A stretch of 64,000 nucleotides of DNA. It comes from Bacteroides eggerthii (GTDB taxonomy: Bacteria; Bacteroidota; Bacteroidia; Bacteroidales; Bacteroidaceae). Of this stretch, positions 51,653 through 60,940 are shown piece after piece. The stretch is taken from positions 62,001 to 126,000 of the forward strand of contig NZ_CP102258.1 of NCBI RefSeq assembly GCF_025146565.1. Reading direction: 5' to 3'. Positions within the stretch are counted from its first letter, which is position 1; every line of letters starts with the position of its first letter. Position numbers and translations under genes: made by a program. Below the pieces are notes generated by a model, which saw only the letters and a program-made list of their open reading frames with translations, did no database searches and had not been told where the DNA came from.

Positions 51653-52684
51653 CTATCTATTGGTACCAACTTTTGTTGATAAAAGTTGTACTATGTACTC
51701 TACTACATTTTTTAAACCTTGTTTCATATCTACAAGAGGAACCCATCCATACTTCTCACGTGCCAATGTATTATCACATAAAGAATACTTATTAACCTCA
51801 TGCTCCAGAATTTCATTCCTTATCGGGAAAGCACCTTCATACAGCTCCGGGTATTTACACCAATAATTTCCTGTATCAGTGTAGGTAGCAGGTATATCCT
51901 TATTCATTATTTGCCGGGTGATGTCATACATTTCGTTTACGGAATAATTTTGATTTGAAGAAACATTCACACAATCAAATCCTTTTGTTTTTTGCACTAA
52001 TATGGCAAGGTTTATAAGATCATCTACATAAATATAGTCACGTCTCTGCTTACCATCCGAATGAAACACCGGAATGCGATTATAATAGAGTTCCCTTATC
52101 ATATATCCTACAAAAGGCGGCTGTTTACGCAGGCAATCGATATGTGGACCATACACATTAGCAAAACGAAGACAGGTGACATTCATTCCATAAGTTTTGC
52201 AATAAGACTCGGCAAACAGTTCCGCACAATATTTAGTATTGGGATAAATAAGTGTAGGCTGCTTAAATTCATTCTCGACCGTAGGAAATTCTAGCTCGTT
52301 CTCATACATGGCATTTGTACTTGCCTGAATGACTTTCTTGACTCCATAGATACGGGCATTCTCCAGAATATTTACAAACCCTGTCACATTTACATCTATC
52401 GCCTCTTGAGGGTTCAATTGACAATCGGGCAACGGAGCTATGCCCGCTATGTTATACGCGTAGTCTATCTGTCCGTTCCTAAAGATACCGGCTATCTGCT
52501 CCCTATCCCTAATATCAATCTTTAAAACCTCGTCAGTAAAATCATGATCCTCAAATTTAAGATTATCATCGGAACCATAAGAGAAATTGTCTATCAGTAC
52601 GAGTTCTACTCCGTCTTTCCACAATCTGTGCGCCAGTTGGCTTCCTATAAAACCAGCAGCACCTGTTATTAATACCTTCATCAT
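51653..52684 (-). CDS. NAD-dependent epimerase/dehydratase
   Basis: 343 residues, extended SDR. The Rossmann motif is I-T-G-A-A-G-F-I-G-S-Q-L near the start, then D-I-R-D, A-S-T-N-A-M and Y-P-N-T-K-Y-C-A-E with the catalytic Tyr-x3-Lys, and R-F-A-N-V-Y-G-P. It should modify a nucleotide sugar by 4-epimerisation or dehydration; the exact sugar is not predictable. Its start overlaps the next gene upstream by 4 nt. Confidence 0.9.
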   Translation of the reverse strand: MMKVLITGAAGFIGSQLAHRLWKDGVELVLIDNFSYGSDDNLKFEDHDFTDEVLKIDIRDREQIAGIFRNGQIDYAYNIAGIAPLPDCQLNPQEAIDVNVTGFVNILENARIYGVKKVIQASTNAMYENELEFPTVENEFKQPTLIYPNTKYCAELFAESYCKTYGMNVTCLRFANVYGPHIDCLRKQPPFVGYMIRELYYNRIPVFHSDGKQRRDYIYVDDLINLAILVQKTKGFDCVNVSSNQNYSVNEMYDITRQIMNKDIPATYTDTGNYWCKYPELYEGAFPIRNEILEHEVNKYSLCDNTLAREKYGWVPLVDMKQGLKNVVEYIVQLLSTKVGTNR

Positions 52685-53382
52685 TTATTAGTTACAAAAT
52701 AGTTATACGCTTTATTACTTCCCCAATCTTCAAAATCTTTCACGATAAAGGGTCTGAATAGTATTTTGTCAAGTAGCATGAAATAAACGACATGTGACAT
52801 AAAAAGATTTTTATAACAAGACAGCTTTTCAAAATACCTGCAAAACACAGTGCTATCTTCAAAAATATAGGCGCCCGCATTAAAGTATCTGCTGATTATC
52901 TTCTTTTCTATAATATTCGTAATATAGAATTGGTCATCTAGTTCTACATAACTCTTATTACCGGGATTTACCATTTCGAGCCGATCCAGAGGATAAATTG
53001 CAATGCTATTGCACAAAGTAAAGTCGCTGGTAAAATAGCCATCGGCATCCTTAATAAAAATACACCCTTCTATATTTTCACGCTTTATTGTCTGATACAC
53101 CGTCTCTGCTTGGCAGCTTGTAGGAGTATCCAATACAACGACCTTAGCCTTTGTCCAATTCAACTTTCTGAACTGTAGTCGTAGCAAATCCGACAAACAA
53201 TACTTATCGTCCCACTTCTCTAATATCGTAAAATAAATAGCGTCGAAGCGATCCAAACTCAGTCCCTGTACGGACTTGATACATAGAGAAAGACCATCAG
53301 GAGAGAAATTGAACAAATAAGGCAGATTATATTCATATTCCGGTTTATCGGCACATAATGGTACTATTAAACTCACACTCAT
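52681..53382 (-). CDS. Nucleotidyltransferase-like capsule protein, unknown specificity
   Basis: 233 residues from the ATG at 53382, whose ATGA overlaps the stop of the kinase gene; a longer frame to 53571 only runs inside that gene. The fold trace V-S-L-I-V-P-L-C, V-V-V-L-D-T-P-T-S-C-Q-A-E-T-V, C-I-F-I-K-D-A-D-G-Y-F and F-N-A-G-A-Y-I-F-E-D resembles GT-A/nucleotidyltransferase proteins, with D-A-D in place of the usual metal-binding Asp. The G-x-G-x-R loop of active pyrophosphorylases is missing. It may be a sugar transferase or a degenerate nucleotidyltransferase for the product of the neighbouring genes. Confidence 0.6.
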   Translation of the reverse strand: MSVSLIVPLCADKPEYEYNLPYLFNFSPDGLSLCIKSVQGLSLDRFDAIYFTILEKWDDKYCLSDLLRLQFRKLNWTKAKVVVLDTPTSCQAETVYQTIKRENIEGCIFIKDADGYFTSDFTLCNSIAIYPLDRLEMVNPGNKSYVELDDQFYITNIIEKKIISRYFNAGAYIFEDSTVFCRYFEKLSCYKNLFMSHVVYFMLLDKILFRPFIVKDFEDWGSNKAYNYFVTNK

Positions 53383-54236
53383 AACATTGACTTTAATTCT
53401 TTTTTCAAAAACAATATTACTTTTTCTTCTTTGGCATACTGAATAATACGGAGAAAATTCATCAATTGAAACAGAGCATAATATTTCCCATACCAATCGT
53501 ACCGGGAATAATACTTGGCAATCTCCATATCTATCTTCTGAGAGATTATATCCATCCGCACATTGTCCCAACGATGTTCATACATAAGCCGAGACCATCC
53601 ATAATGCGAATCTTGCCTAATCTTAACCAAATCGAGTAATGGGGACTCGATAAACGAATCCAAAAAATCTATCAAATAATAGTTGTTACCATTAAACAGG
53701 ATATTAGAGAAAGTAAGGTCACCATGACAATGTCCTACCGGTATTTTAATTTCCTCATCTATACCTTGGAAAACAGAAGCGGAACATTCCATGATTTCCA
53801 TGACTTCCTTGTCTTTATTGATAAAATCATTCCGCTGAATTTTACAACATACATCCCGGAATTTATCTAAAATCACTTGCCGATCAATAATTTCCAATGA
53901 TGAATGTTCAATCTCCCAATCAATGAAAATCTTTAGGGCCTTAATGAAATAGTTTATCTGATCAAACCCTGCATCTTCAAAATAGTCTATATAATTTTTA
54001 CTATAAACATATTCCATCTTGACGTTGACATATTCCTCCGTTCTTTCTATTTCGTAAATCTCTGGTATTCGTATATGCTGATAAACAGCCCTTGATGCCA
54101 TCTGTTGTTTGACGGCTTGCCGATAGAGACGCGGAACGTAATCTTTATTGTGTGTACTTTTACTTATATACAGATTTCCACCTTTATTCACAATTTCAAC
54201 CTGACATCCAGAATGGCCTTTGATTTCTATCTCCAT
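53379..54236 (-). CDS. Phosphotransferase of the aminoglycoside/choline kinase fold
   Basis: About 285 residues from the ATG at 54236; a longer frame to 54278 would overlap the HAD gene. V-G-H-C-H-G-D-L-T-F-S-N-I-L-F and Y-Y-L-I-D-F-L-D are the catalytic H-G-D-x5-N loop and the metal-binding D of the kinase-like phosphotransferases. The N-terminal part has K-x-x in the place of the nucleotide Lys. It probably phosphorylates a small alcohol, amino alcohol or sugar. It is joined by short gaps or 4-nt overlaps to the HAD and nucleotidyltransferase genes, so it belongs to one activation module. Confidence 0.82.
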   Translation of the reverse strand: MEIEIKGHSGCQVEIVNKGGNLYISKSTHNKDYVPRLYRQAVKQQMASRAVYQHIRIPEIYEIERTEEYVNVKMEYVYSKNYIDYFEDAGFDQINYFIKALKIFIDWEIEHSSLEIIDRQVILDKFRDVCCKIQRNDFINKDKEVMEIMECSASVFQGIDEEIKIPVGHCHGDLTFSNILFNGNNYYLIDFLDSFIESPLLDLVKIRQDSHYGWSRLMYEHRWDNVRMDIISQKIDMEIAKYYSRYDWYGKYYALFQLMNFLRIIQYAKEEKVILFLKKELKSML

Positions 54237-54243
54237 AGTCACA

Positions 54244-54810
54244 TTATTGAGTGATAACCATATAATTAATCCCCGCATTACGGGCTGACTGTATCCCTAT
54301 TTCCGAGTCTTCAAATATCAACGCTTCACTTGGAAGCATGCCAAAATATGATAATACTTTTTCATATATTTCAGGAGAAGGTTTACCACATTCTACATCT
54401 TCTCCCGCCAGTATGTAATCAAAATTATCTACTACACCTATATATCTCAAAACATTATCAAGATTCTTTCGTCGAGCAGTAGACGCAACAGCTATTTTAC
54501 CTCCTCCTTTCTTGAATGTCAGTAGCAATCGGAGTAGGACATCATTTACTTGTAAATACTTGAAATAATCCGGATAATAAAACGACTTCAGTTCTTTAAT
54601 TTCCGCTGCTTTCTTTTCGTCTGTCACTCCGCATACTTCCATGAACTTCTCAAAACGATAGCCAAAACAGCAACGATAATCTGTTTCACAAAGTACCAGC
54701 CCCACCTCTTCAAATGCTTTACGATATGCCATATAATTTGCCCTGAAAGTATCGACCAAGGTTCCGTCAAAATCCGTAATCAGCAATTTTATTTCACATC
54801 CCGGTATCAT
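54244..54810 (-). CDS. HAD-superfamily phosphatase
   Basis: 188 residues. The nucleophile motif is T-D-F-D-G-T-L-V-D (about 12-20), then S-T-A-R-R-K-N in the second motif, K-P-S-P-E-I-Y in the third and F-E-D-S-E-I-G-I in the fourth. A helical cap is inserted after motif 1, as in beta-phosphoglucomutase and phosphoglycolate phosphatase relatives. It should remove phosphate from a small metabolite. It overlaps the nucleotidyltransferase gene by 4 nt. Confidence 0.88.
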   Translation of the reverse strand: MIPGCEIKLLITDFDGTLVDTFRANYMAYRKAFEEVGLVLCETDYRCCFGYRFEKFMEVCGVTDEKKAAEIKELKSFYYPDYFKYLQVNDVLLRLLLTFKKGGGKIAVASTARRKNLDNVLRYIGVVDNFDYILAGEDVECGKPSPEIYEKVLSYFGMLPSEALIFEDSEIGIQSARNAGINYMVITQ

Positions 54811-55538
54811 AAATATTGTTTCAATTCATCAGGAGTCCCGTACGAACAATATTTTTCCATCGGACAAAGCTTCACTACATGTCCTTCCCGTAACAGGTAA
54901 TTATACAACAAAGACACATAGAATTCCGACTTGCTGAATGAAGCATCAGCCAGCAACTCATGAGCCACCCGTAGAAAATCTTTGGCAAAAGAGAAAAAAT
55001 AAGCGCCACACAGGGCATGAGAAGAAATCACTTCTTTTTCGGCGGTACGCTTCACAATATTATTTTCGTCTATTTCGGCATAACTGTATTTAGGTTGATC
55101 AGACTCAAAAGAGACTAATAATCCTCCGTCCATTTCATTGGTAGATTGAGATACAATCGTTTGAATATTTTCCATCAATGCTTTACTGGAAAACTCTAAA
55201 TCACAATCCATTACGATTATAGCATCTTTTTCAGAAATAGCAGATTTTGCCATTAAGCACGTTTCTACCGCCCCTCTCGTTGTTTTTGATACGGAAAAGA
55301 CAGCAGCTTCAGGTAGAACAGATTTTATTTTTTCATCTATCTGATATTTATCAATGTGTTCCTGCCGCACTATGAATGAATATTTCATGGGAACAACATC
55401 TGATTTGACGCTATTTATCGCCCGGATAAACAAGGGAATTCCCCTTAATTCTATCAGCGGTTTAGGAATATCCCATCCTTCTTTCAAGAAACGGGAACCT
55501 TCGCCAGCCATTGGCATTATGATATGTAAAGGTCGCAT
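54807..55538 (-). CDS. Sugar/small-molecule nucleotidyltransferase
   Basis: 243 residues. M-P-M-A-G-E-G-S-R-F is the nucleotide-binding G-x-G-x-R loop, followed by I-P-K-P-L-I-E-L and I-V-M-D-C-D-L-E-F, with the metal-binding Asp. L-C-G-A-Y-F-F lies in the second half. It forms an NDP- or CDP-linked metabolite from a phosphate ester. It heads the four-gene module with HAD, kinase and nucleotidyltransferase-like genes (4-nt overlaps), suggesting they act on one compound. Confidence 0.88.
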   Translation of the reverse strand: MRPLHIIMPMAGEGSRFLKEGWDIPKPLIELRGIPLFIRAINSVKSDVVPMKYSFIVRQEHIDKYQIDEKIKSVLPEAAVFSVSKTTRGAVETCLMAKSAISEKDAIIVMDCDLEFSSKALMENIQTIVSQSTNEMDGGLLVSFESDQPKYSYAEIDENNIVKRTAEKEVISSHALCGAYFFSFAKDFLRVAHELLADASFSKSEFYVSLLYNYLLREGHVVKLCPMEKYCSYGTPDELKQYL

Positions 55539-55594
55539 GATATTACAGTTTACTTAAGAATGTTTTTACTGTTCAGTCCAATATTATGTCTATT

Positions 55595-56425
55595 CTATCT
55601 AATATCCCATACACCTCTACCTGCTGAGATACGAATTGTTTCTCCTGAAATCATCTTGCCCGATCCACTAACCAGCAACTTCGCAAGACTCGCTACTTCT
55701 GTTGGCATAATAAATCTTCCTATTTTGTTCTCATTAGTATAAATACTGTCTCCCTCATTTATACCAATTAAAGCTGTTGCTGTAGAGCCTGGAGCTATGG
55801 CATTTACAGTTATCCCATCTTCAAATAATATCTGAGCCAATCCTTTTGTCAAACCGTTCATTGCCCATTTAGAAATGCCATAAGGTGACCATGCCGGTTC
55901 AAAACCTCGGGTAGATGAAACTAAAAGGATATTACCTTTTAATTTTCTCCTTCTCATATAACTAGCCATGCTTTTACACATAAAGAAAGTCCCTTTTAGA
56001 TTAATATTCATTACCCTATCATATTCCTCTCCTGTCACTTTCCAAAAATCCACTCCTTCAGTATGTACTCCGGCTGAACTAACAAATATATCTCTATTTC
56101 CGAAAATTTTATCGGCTTCTTCTATTTTGGCATCGAATGATTCGAGCTTCAAATAATTCAGTTCCAAAATAGCGGCATTTGAAGTATTAAGATTATCAAT
56201 AGTGTCTTTTAGCTTATCCAGATTAGTTCCAGCCAAGATCACTTTACACCCGCTACTTAATAAAGTTTTAGCTATGGATAATCCGATTCCTCCTGTTCCC
56301 CCACTTATCAATGCTACTCTACCCTTAAATTGTTCTGCATCTGTTTCTATTTGAATAACAGGAACCAATTGTTCACGTTTCATTATTGAAACCAACTTCC
56401 GAATTATTAATTCAATCTTTTTCAT
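55595..56425 (-). CDS. Short-chain dehydrogenase/reductase
   Basis: 276 residues, classical SDR. The cofactor loop is S-G-G-T-G-G-I-G-L-S, then S-S-A-G-V-H, V-S-S-T-R-G, and S-P-Y-G-I-S-K-W-A with the Tyr-x3-Lys pair. A 30-residue N-terminal extension precedes the domain. Its place between a GT2 gene and the nucleotidyltransferase module suggests that it reduces or oxidises the compound activated by the module. Confidence 0.9.
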   Translation of the reverse strand: MKKIELIIRKLVSIMKREQLVPVIQIETDAEQFKGRVALISGGTGGIGLSIAKTLLSSGCKVILAGTNLDKLKDTIDNLNTSNAAILELNYLKLESFDAKIEEADKIFGNRDIFVSSAGVHTEGVDFWKVTGEEYDRVMNINLKGTFFMCKSMASYMRRRKLKGNILLVSSTRGFEPAWSPYGISKWAMNGLTKGLAQILFEDGITVNAIAPGSTATALIGINEGDSIYTNENKIGRFIMPTEVASLAKLLVSGSGKMISGETIRISAGRGVWDIR

Positions 56426-56486
56426 GTAGTGAATGGTTATACTTATACGTAATCTTTTTCAAAAGGTCTCTATAAAAGATTTCTCT

Positions 56487-57491
56487 TTACTTCAATTTAT
56501 CCTTTTGTAATGTCGCTTGTTCTCGTTTTATACAATATATAGCATAAGGGATAGGTAATAAGCTTATCAACAGCATTTTGATTTTATGTTTAAAACTGAC
56601 TTCACTTTTCCAGATTACATTTGGCAGCAAAGTCCTGACCTTAGTTAAACATTCCTTGTATTCCTTAGCATATTCATTTTTAGAATTGGTAGCTATAATG
56701 AGTTTAAGTATAAAATGATAATTACTCCAAATATGATAATTAACGGCATTTTGAAGCCTATTTGTCCTGATAACCAGCTTGTCACCAATGTTTTTCGTGT
56801 TCCAAAGAGCATTTGTACCCATAGTTACATTATAATGTGTAAGACCACTCCCTGCATTATTTAAACGATAGTTATAAATTTTACGACGCCCCACTCCTAC
56901 ATGATTGGAATACTGAGCTGCCATAGCAGAGAAATAATGTCCTTCCCCCGACCATGGGACTGAAAAATCCACTTTATTTCGACGAATCATGTCCGTCTTA
57001 TAAATCTTATTCCATGGTCCAATAGGCACCTTAGGGTATATAATGGCAATGGCAGCATCCTCTGATGTCCATGTTTCAATTTTATCAAACTTCACTTGAA
57101 TACGTTCTCTCGTTGTAAATATATTAAGGCTCATAGCCATATCTGAATCTGTCTGAAGAACCACTCTCAACAAATATTCTATATAGTCAGGTTCCAGCCA
57201 ATCGTCTCCGTCGATTATTGTTAGAAATTCTCCTGTTACAAGTTCCAGACCTTTGTTTCGAGCATCGCAACATCCACCATTAGGTTTATGAAGCACTTTT
57301 ATTCGTGAATCTATAACAGCATACTTGTCACAGATCGCTCCGCTGTTATCCGGCGAACCATCATCAACAAGAATTACTTCAATATTTTTATACGTTTGAC
57401 CAATTATTGATAAAATCAATTTCTCCAAGAATTTATCAGAGTTGTATATCGCAACAATAATAGAAACTTTTATGTTAGACTTATATTTCAT
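56487..57491 (-). CDS. Glycosyltransferase family 2
   Basis: 334 residues. It has V-S-I-I-V-A-I-Y-N-S-D-K-F-L, S-I-I-G-Q-T-Y-K-N-I-E-V-I-L-V-D-D-G-S-P-D, N-K-G-L-E and I-D-G-D-D-W-L, all GT2/GT-A signatures with the D-G-D-D motif, and a basic, partly hydrophobic C-terminal part. It adds a sugar to the lipid-linked repeat unit. It lies 7 bp after the flippase gene. Confidence 0.92.
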   Translation of the reverse strand: MKYKSNIKVSIIVAIYNSDKFLEKLILSIIGQTYKNIEVILVDDGSPDNSGAICDKYAVIDSRIKVLHKPNGGCCDARNKGLELVTGEFLTIIDGDDWLEPDYIEYLLRVVLQTDSDMAMSLNIFTTRERIQVKFDKIETWTSEDAAIAIIYPKVPIGPWNKIYKTDMIRRNKVDFSVPWSGEGHYFSAMAAQYSNHVGVGRRKIYNYRLNNAGSGLTHYNVTMGTNALWNTKNIGDKLVIRTNRLQNAVNYHIWSNYHFILKLIIATNSKNEYAKEYKECLTKVRTLLPNVIWKSEVSFKHKIKMLLISLLPIPYAIYCIKREQATLQKDKLK

Positions 57492-57498
57492 TTCACCA

Positions 57499-58902
57499 CT
57501 ATTTTTTACAAACCTTATTCATTATAGTTTTCAATAAAGATTGATTAATCGCAATTATTATTAGTAGTAATACTATTTCCAAGCCAAAAAATAACAGACT
57601 GTTGTCTAAAACAAACAATAATCCGGTTTGTACCAACAAAATCGAATACCCCAAACAATCACGCAATAAAGATATGCGCAAATTCATATACTTCTTTATC
57701 GTTCTGATCCTCATTGCCCACACAAGGCCATAGGATACTAAAGAGGCTACGGCAGCACCAAGGATTCCTGTCTGCCAAACAAGTAAAAAAGTAAGAACAA
57801 GATTTACCACTGCTCCAACTATACTTGTTTTTGCAAACGCCTTTGTATCTTTCGTTGCAGCATATATACCGCCAATATATCCACTCAATGCACCAAAAAC
57901 TGCTGCTATTGTCAGAAAAGGAGCATACTTCCAAGCATTATAAAAATCCTTGTTATACAACAATTCAGCTATTGTTCGTGACAATATAATCAAAATCGAA
58001 CATACAATGGTCATGCTTACATTGTAGGAACTATATAACTTTGCGAAAAAACCGTTTTTGTCATCTTTATCAAATTCATGTACTGCCGATAGCGTCCATG
58101 CCTGTCCGAAAATACCTTGAAACATCATAAGAACAGAAGGAATTTTATAACTTACGGAGTAAATTCCATTAGCAGCAATTCCACTTAACCAAGTAATGAT
58201 ATACCTATTAGACAAACCGTTTATCCACCATGAAATATTAGTCAATATCATCGGCTTGCTAAAATTCAACATTTCTTGATGTAACTTTGAATCAAGATTT
58301 TGCCATTTTACAAATTTCCAACCCTTAATTGCCAAAAATAAATAGAAAGACTGACTAATTATTCCAAGTATATATGCCATGAAAAAGCCCCAAAGTCCCA
58401 TATGCAGGATTAGCAAAAAAAAGAGATTGAGACAAATCATTACGAGTGAACAAATGACGCCTGATATGGCAACATCTTTGACGCAATCAATGCCTCTTGC
58501 AAAACAATTCAGAATTCCATTGATTGCTGTACTTGCAAACATCATCAAAAATAAAATCGGATAGTCATTGATTATTGATATGAAATCGAAAATATAATTT
58601 ATGCTGATGAGAATTGTACCTATAATAACGCATGCAAAAAAATGATATATACAAATAGAAAATACTTCTGTTCTATCAATTTGTGGTTCCAAAGGAAATC
58701 TGAGTGCCGAATCACAGATATTCAATGTAAAAATAGGAACTAACAGAGATATACTAGTATTCATCAAATCGAATGTCCCATACTCGACGGTAGTCAGCAC
58801 ATTAGTATAAAGAGGAACCAAAAAGAAACTTAACAATTTCGTTCCAAATTGTCCTATAACTAAAAAACCTGTATTTCTTGCAAGAGATTTTAGTTCTTTC
58901 AT
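57499..58902 (-). CDS. Polysaccharide flippase (Wzx, MATE/MVF superfamily)
   Basis: 467 residues with about 12-14 membrane helices from the start (G-F-L-V-I-G-Q-F-G-T-K-L-L-S-F-F-L-V-P-L-Y). It has the family frame of polysaccharide transporters: the N-terminal conserved block, a middle S-N-R-Y-I-I, and a C-terminal bundle. It should move the lipid-linked repeat unit across the inner membrane before Wzy polymerisation. Its partner Wzy is in the distal block at 44062. Confidence 0.93.
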   Translation of the reverse strand: MKELKSLARNTGFLVIGQFGTKLLSFFLVPLYTNVLTTVEYGTFDLMNTSISLLVPIFTLNICDSALRFPLEPQIDRTEVFSICIYHFFACVIIGTILISINYIFDFISIINDYPILFLMMFASTAINGILNCFARGIDCVKDVAISGVICSLVMICLNLFFLLILHMGLWGFFMAYILGIISQSFYLFLAIKGWKFVKWQNLDSKLHQEMLNFSKPMILTNISWWINGLSNRYIITWLSGIAANGIYSVSYKIPSVLMMFQGIFGQAWTLSAVHEFDKDDKNGFFAKLYSSYNVSMTIVCSILIILSRTIAELLYNKDFYNAWKYAPFLTIAAVFGALSGYIGGIYAATKDTKAFAKTSIVGAVVNLVLTFLLVWQTGILGAAVASLVSYGLVWAMRIRTIKKYMNLRISLLRDCLGYSILLVQTGLLFVLDNSLLFFGLEIVLLLIIIAINQSLLKTIMNKVCKK

Positions 58903-58948
58903 CTATTAGTCTAACCGATTATTTGATAAGTATCCGTTTGGGAAAATT

Positions 58949-60073
58949 TTAGCTTTCTAAAGCTTTTTGTAAAAAAATCCTTGATAACTCTATATTCATA
59001 GATAATTTCTGTTTTATACTTTTAAAATTAAGAGGAAGTAGATCTTCAATCTTTTCACAGTTATCTTCTCGTATGAATCTATCAGATATGTCCAACGTAC
59101 TTAACAACGAAATAAGTCGTTGGTTTTGTCCTTCATTTTGCCCATTGAAACGTTTAAAAGCGACAAAGGGAGTATCCAATTGAATTGCAAACAAAGTCCC
59201 ATGAAAAGAATCTGTAAACAAAATGGATGCACCATCTATATATTGAAGAAATTCCAGTGGTCCCGCAGCTACCAGTTCATCGGCACAACATGAATATTTT
59301 TTTAAATTATGAAACATTTTTAAAGAAATATGATACTTAGAGGCATACTGCCTGACATAATCTAAATAGTATTTATTATCTGATAAGAAATAGGCTAAAA
59401 CATATTTTTCATGAGAAGTCGGTTTCTCACCTATCAATTTTCTCCAATTATCACTTGGTAATAACAAAGTCGGATCAACAACATGAGTTACTTCTTTTCC
59501 TGTTATATCAGCTATGATTTTACATCCAATATCTTCCCTTGCCGATAAATATTTATAATCAGATAAGTACTCTCTAAACTGTTTCAGATGCTTATCCGGA
59601 TAAGCAGAAACGCCCAAACTTGATGCATATGATATTTTCTTTTTATTTGTAAAACCTGCATAATAAAAAGGAGTATTTAACTCTTTATACCATATCGGAC
59701 CCGGATTCCATATCTGATCGCTACCAACTATGTATTGATCATATTTATCATCAAATAGTCTCCAATCGGTATCATAGTCTATTAGCAGATAATCAGTGAT
59801 AAAACGAATAAATAATTTTTTCGATTTTACTTTGTTCTTGTAATAAAGCTTAAACGAAGGATTCAGCAATAATTTCACCCACTGTATCACTCGAATAAAA
59901 AATATATTACTTTTCTTTTGATCCGGTTCTATTATATAGGTATCATTAAGGATATGATTTTCATATCCCAAATACAAAATATATTGCTGCAAAGCATAAG
60001 CTTGCAATATTGTACCAAAATTATAATGTTTTACCCATGTTATGGTTGCCGTACGTTTATTCCTCATCAACAA
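58949..60073 (-). CDS. Polysaccharide pyruvyl transferase family protein
   Basis: 374 residues. It has T-I-T-W-V-K-H-Y-N-F-G-T-I-L-Q-A-Y-A-L-Q near the start, Y-I-V-G-S-D-Q-I-W-N-P (the family motif), S-A-R-E-D-I-G, H-V-V-D-P-T-L-L-L, and S-F-H-G-T-L-F-A-I-Q in the C-terminal half. The family puts pyruvate ketals on capsule sugars from PEP, which gives negative charge. It follows the sugar transferase by 194 bp. Confidence 0.9.
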   Translation of the reverse strand: MLMRNKRTATITWVKHYNFGTILQAYALQQYILYLGYENHILNDTYIIEPDQKKSNIFFIRVIQWVKLLLNPSFKLYYKNKVKSKKLFIRFITDYLLIDYDTDWRLFDDKYDQYIVGSDQIWNPGPIWYKELNTPFYYAGFTNKKKISYASSLGVSAYPDKHLKQFREYLSDYKYLSAREDIGCKIIADITGKEVTHVVDPTLLLPSDNWRKLIGEKPTSHEKYVLAYFLSDNKYYLDYVRQYASKYHISLKMFHNLKKYSCCADELVAAGPLEFLQYIDGASILFTDSFHGTLFAIQLDTPFVAFKRFNGQNEGQNQRLISLLSTLDISDRFIREDNCEKIEDLLPLNFKSIKQKLSMNIELSRIFLQKALES

Positions 60074-60267
60074 AACTTAACCGTTAATTAAAAAGTGTTC
60101 ATCCATCATTTCTATAAAATGGAATTTAGTAGTTAGTATCCAAAAATGACATATCCGATAATGAAAGCCGTCAAAAGACGGTTCCACTATAGTTCGAAAT
60201 CGTTACCGCTATACACTTATTACTTTTTTGGTTACAGCAGCGAATGTCAAAATTTATTTTATTTTTC

Positions 60268-60903
60268 TTAGAATTTCTTCCCGAACGCTATATTCATAAA
60301 CGTCATAAAAAGTATCTTGATGTCAAAGCCCCAAGAACGGTGTTCCAGATAGAACAAATCGTAACGCAGGCGGCGGAGCATTTTCTCCAAAGTATCGGTA
60401 TAACCATTGTAAAGAGTGGCATATGATGTGACGCCCGGACGGATCTGGAACAAATAACGATAGCGAGGATCCTCCTTCATTATTTGGTCGATAAAGAACT
60501 GACGTTCGGGACGGGGACCGATAAAGGCCATATCACCACAGAACACGTTCCAAAGCTGGGGAAGCTCATCCAAGTGGTGGTCGCGAAGAAAACGGCCTAC
60601 TTTAGTCATACGGGAGTCTCCCTCACCGGCATACAGGGCCGGGCCATGCTTCTCAGCATCCAGCTTCATACTGCGAAACTTATAGATGTTGAAAGGACGA
60701 CCGAAACGCCCGATACGCTCCTGCTTGAAGATAGCGGGACCACCGTCTTCACGCTTCACTGCTATATAACAGAGTAAAAATAAAGGAGAAAAAACAATGA
60801 GCGCGCCAAGGGCCAGAATACAGTCGCCGATACGCTTTACGTTACGCTCAAAGGCATTCATTCCGTCGGGAATGAAATGATCATCCTTCTCAATTGGTTC
60901 CAT
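60268..60903 (-). CDS. Initiating sugar-phosphate transferase (bacterial sugar transferase)
   Basis: 211 residues, the short form with one N-terminal membrane-dipping helix (about 26-50). It has I-F-K-Q-E-R-I-G-R-F-G-R-P-F, Y-K-F-R-S-M-K, H-H-L-D-E-L-P-Q-L-W-N-V and G-D-M-A-F-I-G-P-R-P-E-R. The D-E pair is catalytic in the PglC/WcaJ group. It loads the first sugar phosphate onto undecaprenyl phosphate and so starts the capsule repeat unit. It is the third gene of the locus, after upxY and upxZ. Confidence 0.95.
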   Translation of the reverse strand: MEPIEKDDHFIPDGMNAFERNVKRIGDCILALGALIVFSPLFLLCYIAVKREDGGPAIFKQERIGRFGRPFNIYKFRSMKLDAEKHGPALYAGEGDSRMTKVGRFLRDHHLDELPQLWNVFCGDMAFIGPRPERQFFIDQIMKEDPRYRYLFQIRPGVTSYATLYNGYTDTLEKMLRRLRYDLFYLEHRSWGFDIKILFMTFMNIAFGKKF

Positions 60904-60940
60904 AAAAATATAAAAGTCTTAGTTTAGTTCTATTTTCTTC

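Noticed and set aside
52681..53571. Longer start for the nucleotidyltransferase-like gene
   Set aside because: The extra 63 residues only overlap the kinase gene in another frame; the ATG at 53382 gives the usual 4-nt overlap.
60074..60267. Gap between the pyruvyl transferase and sugar transferase genes as a site of a small gene
   Set aside because: No frame of reasonable length with a family pattern and no clear promoter or hairpin was seen; it appears to be plain AT-rich spacer.
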